Origin: Labrys sp. KNU-23
GTDB lineage: Bacteria; Pseudomonadota; Alphaproteobacteria; Rhizobiales; Labraceae
Assembly (NCBI RefSeq): GCF_008330945.1
Contig: NZ_CP043488.1
Coordinates: 310,001-374,000 of the forward strand
Direction: 5' to 3'
DNA: 64,000 nt
Shown: piece by piece, positions 1 to 8,332 of the stretch
Layout: the number at the start of each line of letters is the position of its first letter
Position numbering within the stretch: the stretch's first letter is position 1
Translations under genes and position numbers: made by a program
Notes under the pieces: generated by a model
Database searches by the model: none
What the model was told of the DNA's origin: nothing
What the model saw: the letters and a program-made list of their open reading frames with translations, nothing else

Positions 1-58
1 GTGAATACTGGGCTTGCGAATGCTGGGGTGATGCCATCGATGCCATGGCGCCGCTCCA

Positions 59-394
59 TCAGGAAGAAGGCATGCCAGTGACAAGTCCGATGGCGGTTTC
101 CCGCATCGAGAAGTCAGATGAGATTGCTCGCTGCACACGGATCAGAAGTGTCGGGGCTTCGTCTGCCATGGCCCGTTCCTCGTTGGTCGCCATCATCGGG
201 GGTGCATATTTCGCCGGTATCGGTTTTGATCCCGCGTGCCTTCTCGTCTTCGGCCTCGGAAGCGAGCCAGAGCCCAGCCAGGCCCCGTCTTCGACAGCCC
301 AACCCGATGGTAGGGGAATCAGGATTTCTTGCGCGTGATGAGGCAGCCTTGCACGTAGCATCAGTGGCAGATCATCGATTATCGGATGGGGCAT
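59..394 (-). pseudogene. possible decayed ChaB-family gene
   Basis: The minus-strand reading starts with a stretch (DDLPLMLRARLPHHAQEI) that resembles the N-terminus of the small ChaB family. The similarity then stops. A second minus-strand frame at about 114-302 contains an acidic stretch (ASEAEDEKAR) like the middle of ChaB proteins, so a frameshift is likely. The call rests on one short motif and could be chance. There is no clear ribosome-binding site and no neighbour that supports a function. Confidence 0.3.
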
Positions 395-423
395 GGTTCA
401 TTCCTGTCAATCAGGAGAGCACT

Positions 424-546
424 TCACCGCCGCCGCAAAGCCTTGTAGGCAACAAGGACGGTGAGACACACTCCGAGAAGGAGTACCGCCAGCCATGCCA
501 GCATTTTGAGATCATTGGTGAATTGGTCAACGAGGGCCTCGATCAT
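424..546 (-). CDS. 40-residue single-pass membrane protein
   Basis: This short gene starts at an ATG (544-546) preceded by a near-perfect ribosome-binding site (AGGAGG, six bases upstream), which decides the start over the longer open frame. The peptide begins MIEALVDQFTNDLK, then has one hydrophobic segment of about 20 residues (residues 15-34) and ends in a basic tail (KALRRR). That layout predicts a small inner-membrane protein with the basic end in the cytoplasm. I do not recognise a family. The ABC exporter gene lies just upstream on the same strand, but about 320 bp separate them. Confidence 0.55.
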   Translation of the reverse strand: MIEALVDQFTNDLKMLAWLAVLLLGVCLTVLVAYKALRRR

Positions 547-867
547 ACTGACCTCCTGGTTTCGAACGGCAGCTCTACGGAGTGCAGCGTCCAGCTCTCC
601 AGCGCGCACGACCTCGCCCGTGACCAGCATGTTGGCATTGACGGTGCCTCACTGGCAGAAGGCGGTACGCAATTGAGAGGCATGGCAGCGTATCGGGGAT
701 AGATGGCCAAGCCGACGATAGTGCTCTCAACGCCAGTTCTCACGTCTATCTCCCCCAAGGGATCTCCCTTGCACTCTGGGCGAACCGAAAGGAGTGGCAT
801 TGATCTGTCGCAAATAGAGGTCTCCGGTCCCGCAGCCTTGGTATACGCATGTGCCTGACTGGACTAT
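547..867. other. intergenic stretch, no supported gene
   Basis: I see no supported gene here. A minus-strand frame contains RTGVESTIVGL, which recalls the Sua5/YrdC motif, but the surrounding residues do not match, so I do not call a pseudogene. Confidence 0.5.
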
Positions 868-2646
868 TCAAGCCGGCGTGGTGTGCAGCTCTCCGGGTCG
901 CTTGCTTGTTCTTTTGGCCGGTACGAGATGAAGGACTCTTGCGAACAGATGGTCGTGCCCTTCGCTACGGCCAATGTGGATGACACCGCTCTGTTTCAGG
1001 TCTTCGTGGAGAATTTGCAGGAAGCGTCGATGTGTTTCTCCCGTCACGGAGTCGAGCACCTCGTCCATGACGATCCAGGTCGGCCTGTGCAGAATAAGGC
1101 GCGCGAAGGCGAGGGCCTGCTGCTCGTCTTCATTGAGCTGGCGATCCCAACGCCCCGGTTCGTCGAGTGTGGTCGCAAGCCCCGTCAGACCGACCTTGTC
1201 GAGAGCCATTTCATAAGAACTCGTCTCAAAAGATTGGGCTGGAGCGGGGTAGGCGAGGGCCTCGCGTAAATTCCCTGGAGGCAGATAAGGGGTACGAGGC
1301 ATAAACATCATCGCCTCTCCCTTCGGATGCACGATCTTGCCCGATCCCCATGACCAAAGCCCCGCCAAGGCACGGAAGAGCAGGGTCTTGCCGCTGCGCC
1401 GCTCTCCGATAATCGCTACCTTCTCGCCGGTCGCGACTGTAGCGCTTTCCTCCCGTAGCTGCGTGCTCCCGTCCGGAACGAAAACGCACAGGCGATCCAT
1501 GCTATAATGTCCTGGTTCGCCTTCGGCCAATTGAATCCGGTCGACGCCATCTCGCTCGGTGTCGTCTTGCGCTGCTGCCCGCCGAAAGGTTGAGACCCGT
1601 AGTAACGTCGCACGCCAATCCGCGATCACGCTGAAATTATCGACAAACCAGCGTAGCGATGATTGGACCTGGTTGAACGCGCCGACTGTCACCATCAGGC
1701 CACCGAATGACAGGGAGCCGGAAAAATACGCCGGTGCGGCCACCCCGACCGGGACTACCAGTGCAGTCCAGCCATAGCCTGCGGTGATCCAGGTGAGCCT
1801 CGTCTGGCTCCATGCCAATCTTTTCATGGCGGCCAGGACATTGGCCAGATCGATCGTTATCCGGCGTCTCTCGTCGGGCTCGCCATTCGCCAGGGTGATC
1901 GCATCGATGTGCTCGCTAACGCGCATCAGGCCATAGCGCAGATCCGCTTCTCGACTATAACGTTCGGCATTTAAGCCGACCAGCGGCCGCCCCACCAGAT
2001 AGCTTAGCAGGGAGGCTGAGCCGGCATAGAAAACCGCGGCCCATACGAGGTAGCCGGGTACGGCCAAGGTTGCCGTTCCCAGGTGGAAGACGAAGCCGCT
2101 CGACAAAGCCCACAAAACGCTGACGAAGCTGGAAAGCAGCACCGAAGCCTGCAGCAAACCGATGCCCAGGTCTGTCGAGAGTTCCGTCAGGTGGCGCGCA
2201 TCCTCATGCATGCGCTGGTCGGGGTTGATACCGATCGGGCGCGTGGAGAGTCGAAAAGCTTGTCCTGGTTTCAACCATTGCTCGACAAGGTCATGAACGA
2301 GGCCCTCGCGTAGTTTGATTTTTATCGATTGATTTAACCAGGCTTGTGTAACGTTCATCACAAGCAGAACAATGGCAATTTGAGAAAATCGAAAGAGTTG
2401 ACTGACGAATTCTTGCCAATCTTTTCGCGCCAGCGCATCATAGAATGGCTGGTTCCATTCGTTGAGCTTGATCTGGCCATAGGCGGTCAGGGCGATAACG
2501 GCTAAAATTGCAATAGCCGACACGGCGAAGTTTGTTCGGATCGGTGACGCCCAGAATGCACGTAACATCATTCCGAGCTCGGGCATCAAATCTGCCTCGG
2601 CGTCATCACCAGGCTTGAGGGTGGCTTTGCTGGTTGCGACGGGCAT
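868..2646 (-). CDS. SbmA/BacA- (YddA-) type ABC transporter, fused permease and ATPase
   Basis: This 592-residue protein has an N-terminal membrane domain of the SbmA/BacA type (about residues 30-360; the family motif around QIKLNEWNQPFYDAL is clear) fused to a C-terminal ATPase. The Walker A loop is GERRSGKT (about residue 414), and Walker B is TWIVMDE. Family members move peptides or vitamin-like compounds across the inner membrane. The start is the ATG at 2644-2646, because GGAGGT lies seven bases upstream; an in-frame ATG eight codons earlier lacks this. The ATPase is atypical: the signature reads LNEDE rather than LSGGE, the Q-loop Gln appears to be Arg, and the D-loop is degenerate. The membrane half is the firmer identification. 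Confidence 0.85.
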   Translation of the reverse strand: MPVATSKATLKPGDDAEADLMPELGMMLRAFWASPIRTNFAVSAIAILAVIALTAYGQIKLNEWNQPFYDALARKDWQEFVSQLFRFSQIAIVLLVMNVTQAWLNQSIKIKLREGLVHDLVEQWLKPGQAFRLSTRPIGINPDQRMHEDARHLTELSTDLGIGLLQASVLLSSFVSVLWALSSGFVFHLGTATLAVPGYLVWAAVFYAGSASLLSYLVGRPLVGLNAERYSREADLRYGLMRVSEHIDAITLANGEPDERRRITIDLANVLAAMKRLAWSQTRLTWITAGYGWTALVVPVGVAAPAYFSGSLSFGGLMVTVGAFNQVQSSLRWFVDNFSVIADWRATLLRVSTFRRAAAQDDTERDGVDRIQLAEGEPGHYSMDRLCVFVPDGSTQLREESATVATGEKVAIIGERRSGKTLLFRALAGLWSWGSGKIVHPKGEAMMFMPRTPYLPPGNLREALAYPAPAQSFETSSYEMALDKVGLTGLATTLDEPGRWDRQLNEDEQQALAFARLILHRPTWIVMDEVLDSVTGETHRRFLQILHEDLKQSGVIHIGRSEGHDHLFARVLHLVPAKRTSKRPGELHTTPA

Positions 2647-3031
2647 GTGCAGCACCTCCAGAACAGCCAAGAAATCGCCGGTTCACACTGTGCTGATGAT
2701 GGGAACACGATTTTTGCGGGACATCCCTTGATCTTGCTCAAGCAAGGCGGCCGTCGCGAGGGCCATATTGCAAGCTCTTCGCAACGCGGCTTTCCGTCCG
2801 AAGCCGGCTCCGCTTCTGGGAAGTGGATCTTGTCAAAGGCCAGTACTCCGAGCCCCCGGCGCTGCCGCTAATGGCGGTGCTGATATCTGGCCCATTGCCC
2901 GGGCCTGCGCAGCGTTTCAATCAACGGAAGCATGAATTCTTGGAACGGAATCCAGTCGACTGATCGCCAAAATCGTAATCCGTCGAGTGAAATCGTGGTT
3001 TCGGGCACTGTGGCGGCGAGCCGGTAAGGGA
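2647..3031. other. intergenic stretch upstream of the ABC exporter
   Basis: No supported gene. It should hold the promoter of the exporter gene on the minus strand and ends at the left inverted repeat of the IS5-family element. I cannot single out convincing -35/-10 boxes. Confidence 0.5.
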
Positions 3032-3053
3032 CTAGGTGGCGTGGACAAATTCG
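3032..3053 (+). repeat. left terminal inverted repeat, IS5 copy A
   Basis: Matches the inverse of 4188-4209 over about 22 bases with two mismatches, and matches the left end of copy B at 9173-9194. Confidence 0.85.
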
Positions 3054-3109
3054 GGTGTCGTTTGAACGCCTGCATTGCGGACTGTGCGGCGTAGGGCCAA
3101 TCTCCGCTC

Positions 3110-3400
3110 ATGGCTGAACACTCCTACATTCGCGTCCGCTGGCTTCATACATCTCCCGATGATCCGGTAGACCTGTGGAGTGAACTTGATGCGGATCGGG
3201 AGGAGGTTCGAAAGGTCGAAATCTGGTCTGACGGGCGCGTGGGCTATGCTTCCATCGCAGGAGAAGTGGGAGGAACTTGTCTCGGAGAGGTTCCGGTTCC
3301 TGCCTTGCATGAGATCAACCTAGTCCCGCAATTTCAAGCCGAGACGATCACCAACGCTGATTTTGAGATGTGCTGGATTGACGCCATCCGAAGGGATTGA
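3110..3400 (+). CDS. DUF6881 domain protein carried inside the IS5 element
   Basis: This 96-residue protein matches the DUF6881 family across its length (YIRVRWLHTSPDDPVDLWSE near the start, then VRKVEIWSDGRVGYAS). It has no signal peptide or membrane segment and is predicted cytoplasmic. The biochemical role is unknown; small acidic proteins of this kind often act as immunity or antitoxin proteins, but nothing here proves that. It lies between the left inverted repeat and the transposase, on the same strand, and its stop codon falls in the sequence both IS copies share (GGGATTGATTCAAG). It is therefore a passenger of the element. Confidence 0.75.
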   Translation: MAEHSYIRVRWLHTSPDDPVDLWSELDADREEVRKVEIWSDGRVGYASIAGEVGGTCLGEVPVPALHEINLVPQFQAETITNADFEMCWIDAIRRD

Positions 3401-3753
3401 TTCAAGCCTGCTTTTTGGAGGCGGGCTTGAGCCGAGGCGATCTCACCGAAGCGGAATGGCGCATCCTGAAGGACTTGCTCCCGATCGAGCCTGAGAACCG
3501 CGGGCGCGGCAGACGACTCGAGCAGAACCGTTCGATCGTCAACGGCATACTCTGGCGACTCCGGTGCGGAACGCCATGGCGGGACGTTCCACCCAAATAC
3601 GGTAGTTGGAATACAATCCATCGCCGCTTCTGGCGATGGAGCGAAGTTGGGGTCTGGGAGACCGTCGCGGTTACGCTCGCCGAGATCATGGCTGACAGTG
3701 GCCATTACAGCATCGACAGCACCACAGTCCGCACCCACGTATCGGCAGCCGGC

Positions 3754-3767
3754 GGAAAAGGGGGACT
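3754..3767 (+). other. candidate -1 ribosomal frameshift site in the IS5 transposase
   Basis: The codons GGA AAA GGG GGA at the end of the first frame are where the reading must move to -1 to continue into the second half of the transposase. The same A4G5 run is kept in copy B (9901-9910). Conservation at the exact frame junction in both copies supports programmed slippage rather than a sequencing error. Confidence 0.55.
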
Positions 3768-4187
3768 CATCGACGCGCTCTTGGCTGCTCGCGGGGCGGG
3801 TTCACCAGTAAGCTTCACCGCCTGGCGGGTGCCCTCGGAAGACCGCTCGCCTTCGATCTGACGGGCGGTGAAGCGGCAGACTGCAAGGCGTATGCTGCAT
3901 TGATCGACCTGCCCGATCGCGTGCCGGACGCCTTGTTGGCGGACAAGGGCTACGACGCAGATGCGATCCGCGCCGACCTTGCTCAGCGGAAAATCGAGGC
4001 CGTCATCCCCGGTCGATCAAACTGCCGTGTGAAGATTGATCATGACCGCCCCCCCGTACAAGCAGCGCAACCGCATCGAGCGCATGTTCGGCCACCTCAG
4101 GATCAACCGCGCCATCGCTACCCGCTACGATCAACTGGCCAACAGCTTCCTCGGCATGGTCCATCTCGCCACCGCCAGATACTGGTT

Positions 4188-4209
4188 CGAATTTGTCCAC
4201 CCCGCCTAG
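4188..4209 (-). repeat. right terminal inverted repeat, IS5 copy A
   Basis: Inverse of 3032-3053. Its last four bases (CTAG) are also the left copy of the target duplication made by the IS701-family element. Confidence 0.8.
4206..4209. repeat. CTAG target-site duplication, left copy
   Basis: CTAG directly precedes the left end of the IS701-family element, and the same four bases follow its right end at 5631-5634. A four-base YTAR duplication is characteristic of the IS701 family. Confidence 0.85.
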
Positions 4210-5630
4210 CACTACTTTGGCAGATTCAAGGAGACGCTCCGCTGAAGCGGATGCGGCAGTTGGGACATCGATGGAAGGATTTGATCGGGTATAGTGCTTT
4301 GATGACAGCGCGCCTGATGGCTGGGAGGGTTGGTTGGGGCGGTCCTTCCCTCGTTCGTTTTTTTCCCCGCGTCCTCTTGCTGTTGCAGACGCCGATGCTG
4401 CAGGAAGGCGTAGGCGATCATAGTCATGAGGGCGTGGCGGTGCAGGCCCTGCCAGGATCGTCCTTCAAAATGATCGAGACCGAGTTCTTCCTTCATCTGC
4501 TGATGAGCCTGTTCGCACACCCACCGCGCCTTGATGGCGCCCGCCAGGGCCTTGAGAGGCGTTTCGAGGGGTAGATTGGACAGGTAATATTTGCGCTCCC
4601 CTGAGGAGCGCCATTCCCCGACCAGCCAAGCCTCTTCGCCCGGCATATGTTGTTGTCCCTTGTCGAGGATGCGCTGGGGGTTGGCATCGGCGACGCGCAC
4701 GCGCAAGGCGGCGAAGCGGGCCGCCAGAGGCGCTTTCGTACCGCGCCGCCAGTTTACCCTCTTCCAATTCGTCTGCAGCAAAGCCTCCTCGGCTGCGATC
4801 GAGAGCGTGTCGGGGATGGGATGCTTGCGCGGCCGACCTTGGCCCGCGACCGGGAAGATCAAGGAGACATCGGCCGGATAGACCTTCTGGTGTTTGGGAA
4901 TGCCGACGGCCCAACTGAGCCCGCGGGCGCTCAGGCCCTGGCGGAAGGGAGCCGACAGTCCATAGCCGGCATCGGCAAGCACGGTGCCGAACCGCAGGCC
5001 CGCTGCGATCAGTCGGTCGACCTCATCCAGCGCTATCTCGGGCTTGGTGCGGGCGATGCGGTTGGGTTCGGGAACGCCGGCCCTGGCCATCCGTTCCAGG
5101 TCACTGGTCCAACTCTCTGGCAGAAACAGCCGCAGACCGACTGGAACGGGAACCTCCTCGCGAGCTAAGGTCAGCGAGACCAGAGTCTGGCAATTGGCAC
5201 GCTTGCCGAGCATCGAAGCATATTGCGGCGCCACCCCGACCGAATGCTCGCCCTTCTTCGGCAGGCTGGTGTCGTCGATCACCAGAAAGGCATCGCTCCC
5301 GCCCACCAGGCGGTCGCCCTGCACCGCCAGTTCTGCCTCCAGCGGCGCGCTATCCCACATCCCATCCGAGATAAAATGATGCAGCCGGTCGTACTGTGCC
5401 AGCGCCAGGCGTTCCGCCATCGGCTCCATGCTTTTGCGTTCACCCGGGCCGATCAAGCCGGAAATGTAGAGCGGGCACATCTGGCGACGCCTCTTATGCC
5501 CCAGCTCTTCAACGAACGGCTTTAGCCACTCCGTCAGCGTAACATCCGCCTCTGCCATCGCTCGGGACCCTCCTCAAGCGATCAGCATTGATCAGATAAC
5601 TTAACAAGCACTTAATCTGCCAAAGTAGTG
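4210..5630 (-). mobile_element. IS701-family insertion sequence, apparently complete
   Basis: The element is 1421 bp with perfect 17-base inverted repeats: CACTACTTTGGCAGATT at 4210 and its inverse ending at 5630. It is flanked by CTAG on both sides and holds one intact transposase gene. The insertion removed nothing: joining the flanks restores the right end of IS5 copy A followed by its original flank. It is the only IS in the window that looks capable of moving. Confidence 0.92.
4212..5558 (-). CDS. IS701-family transposase
   Basis: This is an intact 448-residue DDE transposase. The first catalytic block is FLVIDDTSLPKKGEHSVGVA (about residue 90), the second is GTVLADAGYG (about residue 195), and the Glu-containing third block lies in KARWVCEQAHQQMKEELGLD (about residue 345), followed by DHFEGRSW. 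All three acidic blocks are present. It cuts and joins the ends of its own element. The stop codon overlaps the left inverted repeat, so the gene fills the element almost entirely. The start ATG (5556-5558) is preceded by GAGGAGGGTC-type sequence, a good ribosome-binding site. Confidence 0.92.
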   Translation of the reverse strand: MAEADVTLTEWLKPFVEELGHKRRRQMCPLYISGLIGPGERKSMEPMAERLALAQYDRLHHFISDGMWDSAPLEAELAVQGDRLVGGSDAFLVIDDTSLPKKGEHSVGVAPQYASMLGKRANCQTLVSLTLAREEVPVPVGLRLFLPESWTSDLERMARAGVPEPNRIARTKPEIALDEVDRLIAAGLRFGTVLADAGYGLSAPFRQGLSARGLSWAVGIPKHQKVYPADVSLIFPVAGQGRPRKHPIPDTLSIAAEEALLQTNWKRVNWRRGTKAPLAARFAALRVRVADANPQRILDKGQQHMPGEEAWLVGEWRSSGERKYYLSNLPLETPLKALAGAIKARWVCEQAHQQMKEELGLDHFEGRSWQGLHRHALMTMIAYAFLQHRRLQQQEDAGKKTNEGRTAPTNPPSHQARCHQSTIPDQILPSMSQLPHPLQRSVSLNLPK

Positions 5631-5634
5631 CTAG
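5631..5634. repeat. CTAG target-site duplication, right copy
   Basis: Direct repeat of 4206-4209 flanking the IS701-family element. Confidence 0.85.
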
Positions 5635-6040
5635 CGAGGTAGTCCTGTTAATCAACCGGACCGGCGGCCGTTATACGCAGATCCGCGTGGCGAGAGCCAA
5701 GGCTGGTCAGTATTCAGGGAACTTGCGTTGTCAGCTCTACATTTCAAAGCCCAAGAAGAGCTCCAACTTTATGAAGGTTTGCCGGCTATGCCAGGCCGAG
5801 AGCTCGAAGCGCGGGTCCTTGGTTACTCGTAAAGCGCGGGATTTCGTCGGAAAACTATTTATCGATGCAGCGGAATATTGACGCATCGCCTGAAGTTCTT
5901 AAACGATTCTATAAAAATAGTAGTATAAAATTACCATTTTAATGTGACGATTCTGCAACACGTCATTTTTATATGTATTTCATCCTATTCACGAGAATGA
6001 TATCAGATTAAATCCCTTTAATTACAGAAGGGGATTAAAA
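5635..6040. other. intergenic stretch, becoming AT-rich before the porin gene
   Basis: No convincing gene. The last 150 bases before the porin are AT-rich, as expected for a promoter and leader; GAAGGGGA lies about ten bases before the porin ATG and is its ribosome-binding site. Confidence 0.5.
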
Positions 6041-6898
6041 ATGACTCTGCGTAAGATGATTTTGGCCGCCGTGCTTGCGATGGCATCGACGGCCTCTCTC
6101 GCGGCAGACCTTGCGCCACAAGAGGTAGAGCCCATTTCACCTCAACAAGCTTTCGACTGGTCCGGGTTTTACGCCGGTGCTTCCGTCGGTGGGCGCTTGC
6201 TCGACAGCACTTGGACGGCGACCGAGTTGCGCACACCCGGATCGCCCCAGGCTGGAGCGCAGGTTGCGATTGACCGTACCTCGCCACGCGACTATGCGCT
6301 GCGCGGGGTCCACTTCGGCGGCTTCGTGGGGTATAATTTCCTGATCGCACCACGTTGGCTGGCGGGTGTGGAAGCCGATGGCGGCTATGCCCATGACCGG
6401 AAGGGCCGAGGCGGCATTCCCGGCTGCATCATCGTCAATGGCTGCGTGACCGGGGCCTCGACACCGGTCCTCATTCCCTTCGGCGGCGATTCCGCTCGGG
6501 TCGGCATGGGCTGGGACGCCAGCCTGCGCGCTCGCGCCGGCTATCTGGTGACGCCGGACCTGCTAGTCTTCGGCACGGCGGGTGTCGCTTTGCAGCAGGT
6601 CAAGGTCGGCGCCACCTGTGGCGCCATCGTCTCCTCCAACTACTGCTTCGGCACGAGCGGCCAACCGGGCATCCGCCGCGACAAGACCAAGACACCGGTG
6701 GGCTGGACGCTCGGTGCCGGCGCCGAATGGCATGTTTGGGGCAACTGGCTACTGCGTGCCGAATACCGCTACGCCAATTATGGCAAGGTTGATGGCACAC
6801 TACCGCTCAATCTCACCGCGATCGACTACAATACCTACCGGATGAAGTTAAAGGTGCAGACACATACGCTCGCGCTAGGGCTGGCATACAAATTTTGA
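6041..6898 (+). CDS. Omp25/Omp31-type outer membrane beta-barrel porin
   Basis: This 285-residue protein starts with a signal peptide (MTLRKMILAAVLAMASTASLAA, cleaved after about residue 22). The mature part opens with the FDWSGFYAGASVGG block typical of the Rhizobiales Omp25/31 family. Further family blocks are VHFGGFVGYNFLIAPRWLAG, RARAGYLVTPDLLVFGTAGV and WLLRAEYRYANYG, and it ends LALGLAYKF with the C-terminal Phe that directs barrel insertion. It is predicted to be an eight-stranded barrel in the outer membrane. It is a single gene with its own AT-rich leader and a clear ribosome-binding site. Substrate specificity cannot be told from sequence. Confidence 0.88.
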   Translation: MTLRKMILAAVLAMASTASLAADLAPQEVEPISPQQAFDWSGFYAGASVGGRLLDSTWTATELRTPGSPQAGAQVAIDRTSPRDYALRGVHFGGFVGYNFLIAPRWLAGVEADGGYAHDRKGRGGIPGCIIVNGCVTGASTPVLIPFGGDSARVGMGWDASLRARAGYLVTPDLLVFGTAGVALQQVKVGATCGAIVSSNYCFGTSGQPGIRRDKTKTPVGWTLGAGAEWHVWGNWLLRAEYRYANYGKVDGTLPLNLTAIDYNTYRMKLKVQTHTLALGLAYKF

Positions 6899-7404
6899 GC
6901 ATACGACGTTAAATATAAGATGCCCTGCTCGGAAAAGCGTCTGTGAAAAAGCCGCAAAGCGTTATCTATATCTGGTTTTCCGAGATCTCGATGTATTGAG
7001 GCTCGTAAGATATCGCCGCTGCGGACTGCGATTTGTGGTAGTTTGTGTTGTGATCTGAGGCGTGCTTCGGCATCAACCGCGTTGTCCTTTACGAATTGGC
7101 AGGAATGGCTGCAGAGCCCTAATGGAGATCGACAACGATAAGAACCATAAGACGGCGGCCGTGAGACCGGCTTGTCTATTCATTGTCCGCCCGATTTGAG
7201 CAGCCGGCACGCACTGATCGTCAACTCGCGCTTTGCCTGGCACATCTGCCGGCAGGATAACGCGCGATCTTCGAAATTATTTGTCCATCGATCAAAAGTG
7301 AGGTCATTCATCATGCCCTTTTGCAGGAAATGAGAAACGGACATCACTGACATTCCCGATCGCTTCACAGGTCAAAATGTCAGGAGAATCTGCAACATGG
7401 TCAG
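6899..7404. other. intergenic stretch, no supported gene
   Basis: I find no open frame with family resemblance here and no clear terminator after the porin. Confidence 0.5.
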
Positions 7405-8000
7405 CTATTCCTCATTATCGCCGTTGTCCCGGATGTGGATGGCCAGGTTGAGTTCATCGGCACGCATCCTGACGGCTCGACGCAGTACCCTGGCAAACGC
7501 ATCGGTGGCCGGCGAACTTCTCTCGCTCGAGCGCGGGATCAGCCCAACCGACCGTCGTGCCGTGGGGGCGTCGAGCGCGACAAAGTGGATGCCGGTCTCG
7601 GAGGCTGGAATCGACAGGCGCGGCAGAACCGTGATGCCGACGCCGGCCCTGACCAGAGCGAGCAAGGGCAGGATGTTGTAGACTGTGATCGGGCCTTGCT
7701 GATCAACTCGGAAAACTCCGATGACGCGATCAGTGTGGTGATGCCGTTGCCGAGAAAGGTGCGGTTTCGCACCACGCTCCAAGTGACCGGAGCGGGGCTT
7801 GCGGCTAGCGGGTGCGTCCGCACGGCATACGATGCCAAGCGCATCTTCGAACAAGGGCCCGAATGGCCTCCGAACGCGATATGGTCGCCCCCTGATGCGG
7901 TCTCCAAGCATTTGCTTTGTCGATGATGGCCTGCTCGATGCGAGGGTCGAGATGTGCAATTTGGGGTCGTCATTGAGCCGCACATTCTTGTTTCATTAAT
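7405..8000 (-). pseudogene. LysR-family regulator remnant, effector-binding domain only
   Basis: The last 90 residues of the reading frame (YNILPLLALVRAGVGITVLP, then VALDAPTARRSVGLIPRSSE) are the C-terminal part of a LysR effector-binding domain. Upstream, pieces of the same domain appear in a second frame (PVTWSVVRNRTFLGNGITTLI). The DNA-binding N-terminus is missing. At least one frameshift and a 5' truncation make this a dead gene. It may be collateral damage of the nearby IS activity. Confidence 0.7.
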
Positions 8001-8332
8001 TGAACATCGTGGATTGCGCTGGCCGGTCGATGAGAGGCCCCAGTGTCGCACGCTGTCGTTCAAGCCTTGCCATACCCAGTTATCATGCCCTAAGGTGATC
8101 CCAGGCAGACTCACTCCTTCTGCTTGCTGACGATGTGATCGAATCGATCATACGGATGTTAGGAACCGCGGGCCGAAGCTTTGAGGGCCGGTGAATTTTA
8201 ATAGTTCCGTGGAGGTTGCCATTAACTAGCGCGGCGAGCTGATCATCAGCTGGATAAGCTTGCTTTTAATTTTCAACCAATCTTAGGTGAGACCTTGCAC
8301 GTCTGGGCGAGATCTCGCGCCTGGAGAGAGGC
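8001..8332. other. intergenic stretch upstream of the secreted protein gene
   Basis: No supported gene. GAGAGAGG lies directly before the ATG at 8333 and is the likely ribosome-binding site. Confidence 0.5.

Larger units (their letters stand above)
3032..4209 (+). mobile_element. IS5-family element copy A, with a DUF6881 passenger gene
   Basis: The element is bounded by inverted repeats: CTAGGTGGCGTGGACAAATT at 3032 and the inverse, ending GTCCACCCCGCCTAG, at 4209. It is 1178 bp. The right part is a transposase gene in two reading frames; the left part (about 340 bp between the left end and the transposase) is unrelated to transposition and encodes a DUF6881 protein. A second copy at 9173-10354 has the same ends and transposase but a different left insert. 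The transposase is damaged, so this copy cannot move on its own. An IS701-family element is inserted at its right tip. Confidence 0.85.
3397..4209 (+). pseudogene. IS5-family transposase (two-frame), copy A, frameshifted
   Basis: Frame one (to 3861) carries the N-terminal half: DLTEAEWRILKDLLPIEPEN, the WRLRCGTPWRDVPPKYG block and the IDSTTVRTHVS segment with the first catalytic Asp. The second half (LDLTGGEAADCKAYAAL-type region, ADKGYDADAIR) continues in the -1 frame, as expected for IS5 elements that use ribosomal frameshifting at A4G5 (3756-3764). A further frame change follows a run of seven C near 4049-4055, after which the C-terminal block (RIERMF, RAIATRYDQLAN) is in another frame. 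Copy B has that block intact, so copy A is dead. The exact start codon is uncertain; a TTG at 3427 is possible. Confidence 0.8.

Noticed and set aside
543-800. Sua5/YrdC-like fragment (RTGVESTIVGL)
   Set aside because: Only about ten residues match; the rest of the frame is unrelated.
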